Source: Enterobacteriaceae bacterium RIT714 (GTDB lineage Bacteria; Pseudomonadota; Gammaproteobacteria; Enterobacterales; Enterobacteriaceae). From it: a DNA stretch of 64,000 bases. The stretch spans positions 434,001 through 498,000 of the forward strand of contig WJYB01000001.1 of NCBI GenBank assembly GCA_009668015.1. Reading direction: 5' to 3'. The first letter of the stretch is position 1. Each line of letters begins with the position of its first letter. Below are positions 59,181-64,000 of the stretch, piece after piece. The translations under genes and the position numbers were made by a program. A model generated the notes under the pieces. That model was not told the origin of the DNA. It did no database searches and worked only from the letters and a program-made list of their open reading frames with translations.

Positions 59181-59212
59181 AAGGCCCGATTCGTAACGTG
59201 CAATCGGGCCTT
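59179..59212 (-). terminator. Terminator of the glutamate dehydrogenase gene
   Basis: An 11-bp perfect stem (59181-59191 with 59202-59212) is followed on the reverse strand by TTTTAAC. It lies 26 bases past the gdh stop. Confidence 0.8.
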
Positions 59213-59237
59213 ATGCTGCGTTATCTACAGGCAAAAT

Positions 59238-60509
59238 TTACGGATAAATTCCGCGCTCCTTTCTGGCAGTAAGAATACGCTCACAGGCAATCGCATACGC
59301 CGCTGTTCGCAGAGAGATGTTCAGCTGCTGCGATTTATTCCATACATCATCAAAGGCGTTCAAAATGATCTTATCCAGCTTTTGATAGATCTCGTCTTCT
59401 GACCAGTAGAAGCTGGAGAAATCCTGGACCCATTCAAAATAGCTCACCGTTACGCCGCCGGCGTTACAGATAACATCCGGGAGCACGATAATGCCACGCT
59501 CACGCAAAATGTCGTCGGCCTGCGGTACCGTTGGGCCATTCGCGCCCTCCAGAACCAGACGACATGAGAGACCTTCGGCGCGTGGTGCCGTAATTTGCCC
59601 CTCCAGCGCTGCCGGGATCACAATGTCATAGTCAAACTGCCAGAAGGCTTCGGGGCTGACGTTATCTGCACCAGGGAAACCTTTTATCTTCCCGTTTCCG
59701 GTTTGCCAGGTGATAAGTGCGTCAATATCAATGCCGGAGGGATCATAGAGCGTGGCAGAGTGGTCCTGCACGGAGACGATCTTTGCCCCTTCGCTGGCAA
59801 ACAGTTGCGCGGCGACGCTGCCCACGTTACCAAATCCCTGTACGCCAATACGCGCCCCAGCGATGTCGAGATTAATGTGTTTTGCCGCGGCCATCCCGGT
59901 CACAAATACCCCGCGCCCGGTGGCTTTAACGCGTCCAAGGGAGCCGCCCAGGTGGATCGGTTTGCCAGTGACGACGCCGGTGGTGGTGGACCCGACGTTC
60001 ATGGAATAGGTATCCATCATCCAGGCCATCACCTGCGCATTGGTGCCCACGTCCGGTGCCGGAATGTCCTGCTGCGGCCCGATAATAAGTCCGATTTCAC
60101 TGGTGTAACGGCGCGTCAGCCGTTCAAGCTCCTTCTTGCTTAACTCGCCGGGGTCGACGCGAATGCCCCCTTTTGCGCCGCCGAAAGGCAGATTGAGCGC
60201 CGCGCATTTGATGGTCATCCATGCGGATAACGCCATCACCTCTTCTAGCGTCACATCCGGATGGTAGCGCACCCCGCCCTTACCCGGCCCGCGGGAAAGG
60301 TTATGCTGCACGCGATAGCCTTCGAAATGCCGCACCGTACCATCTTCCATCTCGAGCGGAATATCGACGATGAGCGCCCGTTTTGGGCGGATCAGCGTGT
60401 CGGCCCAGCACTCCAGTTCACCTAAATAAGGCAGGACTCGTTCAACCTGGGCAATAAAAATATTCCATGCGGAATCGGGATTATTATTCAGAAACGACAG
60501 TATTTTCAT
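59238..60509 (-). CDS. Glu/Leu/Phe/Val-family glutamate dehydrogenase
   Basis: 423 residues from the ATG at 60509 (an upstream reading to 60602 lies within the terminator hairpin). [13 protein letters not shown], the catalytic Lys in [15 protein letters not shown], and the Rossmann motif VQGFGNVGS are intact. The length is that of NAD-type GdhB/RocG enzymes and not of the 447-residue NADP-type E. coli GdhA. It probably works catabolically, turning glutamate into 2-oxoglutarate and ammonia. It lies behind a PuuE/GabT aminotransferase, so it could regenerate the 2-oxoglutarate used there. Confidence 0.92.
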   Translation of the reverse strand: MKILSFLNNNPDSAWNIFIAQVERVLPYLGELECWADTLIRPKRALIVDIPLEMEDGTVRHFEGYRVQHNLSRGPGKGGVRYHPDVTLEEVMALSAWMTIKCAALNLPFGGAKGGIRVDPGELSKKELERLTRRYTSEIGLIIGPQQDIPAPDVGTNAQVMAWMMDTYSMNVGSTTTGVVTGKPIHLGGSLGRVKATGRGVFVTGMAAAKHINLDIAGARIGVQGFGNVGSVAAQLFASEGAKIVSVQDHSATLYDPSGIDIDALITWQTGNGKIKGFPGADNVSPEAFWQFDYDIVIPAALEGQITAPRAEGLSCRLVLEGANGPTVPQADDILRERGIIVLPDVICNAGGVTVSYFEWVQDFSSFYWSEDEIYQKLDKIILNAFDDVWNKSQQLNISLRTAAYAIACERILTARKERGIYP

Positions 60510-60542
60510 CGTTGACCTCAGCAAAGAAATCGGATTATTGAA

Positions 60543-60578
60543 TAAAAAAAACCGACGATAAGGATCACTATCGTCGGT
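60543..60578 (-). terminator. Rho-independent terminator between the aminotransferase and gdh
   Basis: A perfect 10-bp stem (60551-60560 with 60569-60578) runs on the reverse strand into seven or more T residues (60543-60550). It follows the aminotransferase and leaves only 33 bases before gdh, too little for a normal promoter. The site is therefore either a partial terminator (attenuator) or gdh is transcribed from within or across it. Confidence 0.85.
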
Positions 60579-60643
60579 GCTCGCTGATGAGCAAAGTTCC
60601 ACGGCGTTAAGACAGCAGACATTGAGGGTAACGTGGTGGTCCG

Positions 60644-61909
60644 TCAGCTCCGCAGGGCGTTTGTAATGATCTCCAGCGCCTGGCTGAACTGGGATTCCGG
60701 GATCGTTAGCGGATAGAGGAAGCGAATCACGTTGCCATACTGCCCGCAGGTGAGCAGCAGTAACCCCTGTTCAAGCGCTTTGCGCTGCACGCGCTGGGCA
60801 AGTTCGGCGGAGGGTTCTCCGCTGTGCGGATCGGTAAATTCAGCGGCAATCATCGACCCCACGCCGCGCACCTCTGCCAGACCCGGTGCGTATTCACGCG
60901 CATCGTTGAGGGTGGCTCGCAGGCGCTCGCCTAAGGCGTCGGCGCGCTGGCACAGTTTCTCGTCATCAATAATATCCAGCACCGCCAGCGCTGCCGCCAC
61001 CGACAGCGGATTGCCCGCATAAGTACCGCCCAGACCACCAGGCGCTGGCGCATCCATAATCTCTGCTTTACCCACTACGCCGGAGAGCGGCATACCGCCC
61101 GCGAGGCTTTTGGCGATGGTCATCAGGTCCGGTTTATCCGCATAGTGATCCATGGCGAACAGCTTGCCGGTACGGGCGAAACCACTTTGCACTTCGTCGG
61201 CAATCATCACAATGCCGTGCTTATCACAGATGCGGCGAATGGCAGCGACAAAATCTGGCGGAGCAACGACAAAGCCGCCTTCCCCCTGAACGGGCTCGAA
61301 GATAATGGCAGCCACCTGCTCAGCATCAATATCAGCCTTAAACAGGCGCTCAATGGCTTTGACCGCATCGTCGGTGCTGATCCCGTGCAGGGCTGAAGGA
61401 TAAGGCGCGTGAAATACCGAGCCAGGGAACGGGCCAAAGCCTTTTTTGTACGGCGCCACTTTGCCCGTCAGAGCCATGGTCATGTAGGTTCGGCCATGGA
61501 ATCCGCCGCCAAAGGCAATCACCCCTGGTCGACCGGTGTGGGCGCGGGCAATTTTCACCGCGTTCTCGACCGCTTCGGCACCGGTGGTGAAGAAGGCAGT
61601 TTTGGCTTCGCCGCCAACCGGAGCGGCGGCGTTGATCTTCTCGGCAAGCGTGACATAGCTTTCGTAAGGCACAATCTGGTAGGCGGTATGGGTAAAGGCC
61701 TGCAGCTGAGCTTCGACAGCCTGCACCAGACGCGGGTGTCGATGGCCGGTGTTGAGCACCGCGATGCCGGCAGCAAAATCAATGTACTGGCGCCCTTCGA
61801 CGTCCGTCAGGGTGCTGTTTTCCGCGGAACGGGCGAAGAAATCGCACATGACTCCCACGCCACGAGGGGTGGCGGCCTGGCGACGTTGATGCAGGTTTTT
61901 ATTACTCAT
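60644..61909 (-). CDS. 4-aminobutyrate aminotransferase, PuuE/GabT type
   Basis: 421 residues from the ATG at 61909, equal to E. coli PuuE, and close to it throughout ([60 protein letters not shown]). The PLP lysine is in [14 protein letters not shown] and the GABA-type class III motif [14 protein letters not shown] is present. It converts GABA and 2-oxoglutarate to succinate semialdehyde and glutamate. No puu cluster is present; instead it is divergent from a MocR regulator and upstream of glutamate dehydrogenase. Confidence 0.92.
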   Translation of the reverse strand: MSNKNLHQRRQAATPRGVGVMCDFFARSAENSTLTDVEGRQYIDFAAGIAVLNTGHRHPRLVQAVEAQLQAFTHTAYQIVPYESYVTLAEKINAAAPVGGEAKTAFFTTGAEAVENAVKIARAHTGRPGVIAFGGGFHGRTYMTMALTGKVAPYKKGFGPFPGSVFHAPYPSALHGISTDDAVKAIERLFKADIDAEQVAAIIFEPVQGEGGFVVAPPDFVAAIRRICDKHGIVMIADEVQSGFARTGKLFAMDHYADKPDLMTIAKSLAGGMPLSGVVGKAEIMDAPAPGGLGGTYAGNPLSVAAALAVLDIIDDEKLCQRADALGERLRATLNDAREYAPGLAEVRGVGSMIAAEFTDPHSGEPSAELAQRVQRKALEQGLLLLTCGQYGNVIRFLYPLTIPESQFSQALEIITNALRS

Positions 61910-62017
61910 AGTGTGTGCCTCATCCTTTTTTATAAGTCTGTGAATACATCTCACGGATATTTATTCACTATCTGGTACTCTAATCGAGAGCCAAATCGTT
62001 TTATTTTAAGGATCCAA

Positions 62018-63502
62018 ATGCGTTCTCTTGCTGTAGATGTGATCACGCAGGCATTTTCGCACCAGTCCGGCGAGAAACTGCATCGCCGTCTTTATGCGGC
62101 AATATGCAGCTGCATTCTGGAAGGGAGCCTGAAACCCGCTACCCGCATCCCCCCTTCACGCGATCTGGCCGACGAGCTGGCGCTGTCGCGTAATACCGTG
62201 CTTCGCGTTTACGAGCAGTTACAAGCGGAAGGCTATATCTCCGCCCGCACCAGCAGCGGCACTTTTGTCAGCGAAAGCGTACTGGACAATCTTGACCAGC
62301 GAAAAGCGCCGGCGTCGTTGCCGCCGCAGCAGGAACTGAGCATCAGGTTGTCGGAGCGCGGCCAGGCTCTGCTGGGCAATGCCAGCGCCAGCCCGCGCCA
62401 GTGGGGCGCGTTTGTACCGGGCGTCCCCGATGTCACACTCTTCCCGCATCGCGTGCTAAAAAAAATTCAGGATCGCCTCTCCCGCCAGCCGCTTCCGCAA
62501 TATTTGACCTACGACGCTTACGGCGGTGTTGCCGAGCTGAAAGCCTCGCTAACCGATTACCTGCGCACGGCGCGCGGGGTGCGCTGTTCCCCGGACCAGA
62601 TTCTGATAACCGAAGGGATTCACCAGGCGCTGGACCTGGTGACACGAACCCTGTGCAATCCGGGTGACCAGGCCTGGGTGGAAGAGCCCGGCTACTGGGG
62701 CATCAAAAATATTCTACGTATGAATGGGGTTCATTTCTCCGCCCTCGCGGTGGATGAAGAGGGGCTGGTGCCAGCGGAAAAAAGTGCGGTGCCGCCGAGG
62801 ATGATTTTTGTGACACCGTCACATCAATATCCGTTAGGGTCGGTGATGAGCCTAAGTCGCCGCCAGCAGCTGCTGGCGCTGGCGCGTAAAACCCGGAGCT
62901 GGATTGTGGAAGATGATTATGACAGCGAGTTCCGCTTTGCCGGGCAGCCCATCCCTTCCCTTCAGGGCCTGGAAGAGGCCAGCCCGGTGATTTACATCGG
63001 CACCTTCAGTAAAACCCTCTACCCGGCCCTCCGGCTTGGCTACATGGTGTTACCGGTGCCGCTGGCGGCGGCGTTAAAGAAGATTCATAGCGATCTGTAT
63101 CGTGGCGGGCACTTGCTGATGCAGGCCGCGCTGGCGGAGTTTATCCGCGAAGGCTACTACGCCAGCCACATACGCAAAATGCGCCAGCTTTACAGCCGCC
63201 GCCGTCTTGCCCTTGTCACGCTCATCACCCGGCAACTGGGGAAACAGTTTCTGGGAGAATTCAGCAGCAACGCCGGGCTACACTTGATTTTACAGCTGCC
63301 CGACGAGGCTGATGATATCGCCATTACCCAGGAGGCCAACCAGCAGATGTTACTGGTGCGCCCCCTGTCGCGCTATTTTGCCGACACGCCGAAGCGCAAA
63401 GGCCTGCTGCTGGGGTTTGCCAGCATTGATGAAGAAGCAATGAAGCCCGCATTTACCCGCCTCGCAGAAATCATTAAAAGGCACCTCCTCAACCCGGCTT
63501 AA
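62018..63502 (+). CDS. MocR/GabR-type transcriptional regulator
   Basis: 494 residues from the ATG at 62018; the much longer open frame upstream is antisense to the aminotransferase gene. An N-terminal GntR winged helix (about 15-80: LEGSLKPATRIPPSRDLADELALSRNTVLRVYEQLQAEGY) is joined to an aminotransferase fold (about 120-490) with the PLP lysine in IGTFSKTLYPALRLGYMV. MocR proteins such as GabR sense GABA with PLP and activate gabT genes. Divergent from the aminotransferase across 108 bases, so it is the probable regulator of the GABA module. A matS site and a KOPS octamer lie inside. Confidence 0.92.
   Translation: MRSLAVDVITQAFSHQSGEKLHRRLYAAICSCILEGSLKPATRIPPSRDLADELALSRNTVLRVYEQLQAEGYISARTSSGTFVSESVLDNLDQRKAPASLPPQQELSIRLSERGQALLGNASASPRQWGAFVPGVPDVTLFPHRVLKKIQDRLSRQPLPQYLTYDAYGGVAELKASLTDYLRTARGVRCSPDQILITEGIHQALDLVTRTLCNPGDQAWVEEPGYWGIKNILRMNGVHFSALAVDEEGLVPAEKSAVPPRMIFVTPSHQYPLGSVMSLSRRQQLLALARKTRSWIVEDDYDSEFRFAGQPIPSLQGLEEASPVIYIGTFSKTLYPALRLGYMVLPVPLAAALKKIHSDLYRGGHLLMQAALAEFIREGYYASHIRKMRQLYSRRRLALVTLITRQLGKQFLGEFSSNAGLHLILQLPDEADDIAITQEANQQMLLVRPLSRYFADTPKRKGLLLGFASIDEEAMKPAFTRLAEIIKRHLLNPA
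62810..62822. other. matS site, inside the MocR gene
   Basis: GTGACACCGTCAC is a perfect consensus match, to the right of dif. Confidence 0.88.
62953..62960 (-). other. KOPS octamer
   Basis: The reverse strand reads GGGAAGGG, so it points left, back to dif. It lies inside the MocR gene. Confidence 0.5.
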
Positions 63503-64000
63503 CCGACAGATGCTGGCGGGCGAGCGCAATTTTCTGTTCGATTTCCGCCCGCTGCTCTGGGTTGCCATTATTCAGCAACAGCATGCGCTGCCAGCGGGCG
63601 ATGGCGAGATCGTATTGCCCCTGTTGATAAGCGTTGACCGCCGCCAGCTGTAAGAGACGCAGATTATCCGGATGAACGTTCAGCAAGCCAGCCAGGAGCG
63701 CCTCTGCCTGCTGCAGCGATTCTAGTTCACCGGTGCGGGTCAGAACGTCAGCATAGCCTGACGCTGCGGGTAGATCGTCCGGCGCAACGGCGTGGGCCCG
63801 GCCATAGGCCTGAGTGGCGAGCGTGGCATTATTCAGCATCATCCCCACTCGCCCCAGAAGCATCCAGCCTTCCGGGTTGTCGCCGTCATCAGCTAAATGG
63901 GTGCGTAAGCCCAGCGCCAGCGTTTGTAACGCCTGCTTCTCCAGCGGCGCGGCGCGGGAGTCGATTGTCCGGTTCATCAGTTCAGGCAACTGGCGGGTAG
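63489..64000 (-). CDS. TPR protein, NrfG/CcmI-type cytochrome c biogenesis factor, N-terminus beyond window
   Basis: The reverse frame is open to the window edge (TRQLPELMNRT before the internal Met), so about 170 C-terminal residues are seen and the start lies outside. Tetratricopeptide units are visible: EGWMLLGRVGMMLNNATLATQAYGRAHAVAPDD and NLRLLQLAAVNAYQQGQYDLAIARWQRML. The pattern and RQLPELM lead resemble NrfG or the C-terminal part of CcmI/CcmH, which chaperone apocytochrome c in the periplasm. The gene overlaps the end of the convergent MocR gene by 14 bases. Confidence 0.7.
   Translation of the reverse strand, partial: TRQLPELMNRTIDSRAAPLEKQALQTLALGLRTHLADDGDNPEGWMLLGRVGMMLNNATLATQAYGRAHAVAPDDLPAASGYADVLTRTGELESLQQAEALLAGLLNVHPDNLRLLQLAAVNAYQQGQYDLAIARWQRMLLLNNGNPEQRAEIEQKIALARQHLSVKPG

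Noticed and set aside
61409..62017. A 200-codon N-terminal extension of the MocR gene
   Set aside because: It is antisense to the PuuE-like aminotransferase; the GntR domain starts at the ATG at 62018.

Overview
The window is chromosomal DNA of a gamma-proteobacterium in the Enterobacteriaceae. Most proteins match Escherichia coli families at full length (OpgD, RimL, YdcK, TehAB, SutR, RlhA, YncJ, ZinT, YdeE, EamA, MarRAB, MarC, SotB, PtrR, Sad, GlsB, YneG, DgcF, UxaB, YneE, Tam, ArsRBC). Accessory genes unlike K-12 (urea ABC transporter, FtrA, a type III polyketide synthase) suggest an Enterobacter, Lelliottia, Kluyvera or Citrobacter type of genome; the species cannot be fixed from the sequence alone. 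The window lies in the replication terminus. It holds a full 28-bp dif site (54119-54146) that matches E. coli dif as I remember it, five perfect matS sites, a Tus-binding Ter site (45036-45051), and KOPS octamers that point at dif from both sides.

Left block, 0-17 kb: a partial LysR regulator, an OmpC/OmpN-type porin, an aminotransferase with an orphan amino-acid binding protein, opgD, rimL, ydcK, tehAB, lipoprotein ydcL, a DMT exporter with a divergent AraC regulator, ydcO/sutR, rlhA, yncJ and a small anchored protein. Most of this keeps the E. coli ydc-region order.

Nitrogen, sulfur and zinc block, 17-26.5 kb: ftrA and a rhodanese, a MetE-like methyltransferase with possible MetJ boxes, urtABCDE behind a clear sigma-54 promoter and a possible NtrC site, and zinT behind a perfect Zur-type palindrome.

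Conserved terminus block, 26.5-47 kb: ydeE, eamA, marBAR/marC with an intact marO, sotB, a PhzF-family enzyme, ptrR/sad, a chemoreceptor, glsB-yneG, three successive diguanylate cyclase genes, uxaB, the bestrophin-like yneE and several GNAT acetyltransferases.

Accessory islands: at 47.3-50.0 kb an AT-rich insert between yneE and tam carries a RidA-family gene, an RppA/PhlD-like type III polyketide synthase and an alpha/beta hydrolase. This is the best candidate for an undescribed small biosynthetic system. After tam and an ASCH gene come arsRBC, dif, and a decayed zone (54.1-56.1 kb) with IS3-family and serine-recombinase remnants and two tiny secreted proteins whose mature parts are bracketed by cysteines.

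Right end, 56-64 kb: two aldo/keto reductases with a LysR regulator, then a GABA/glutamate module (MocR/GabR-type regulator, PuuE/GabT aminotransferase, glutamate dehydrogenase). Its product, succinate semialdehyde, could be oxidised by Sad at 34.6 kb. The window ends inside a TPR gene of the NrfG/CcmI type.
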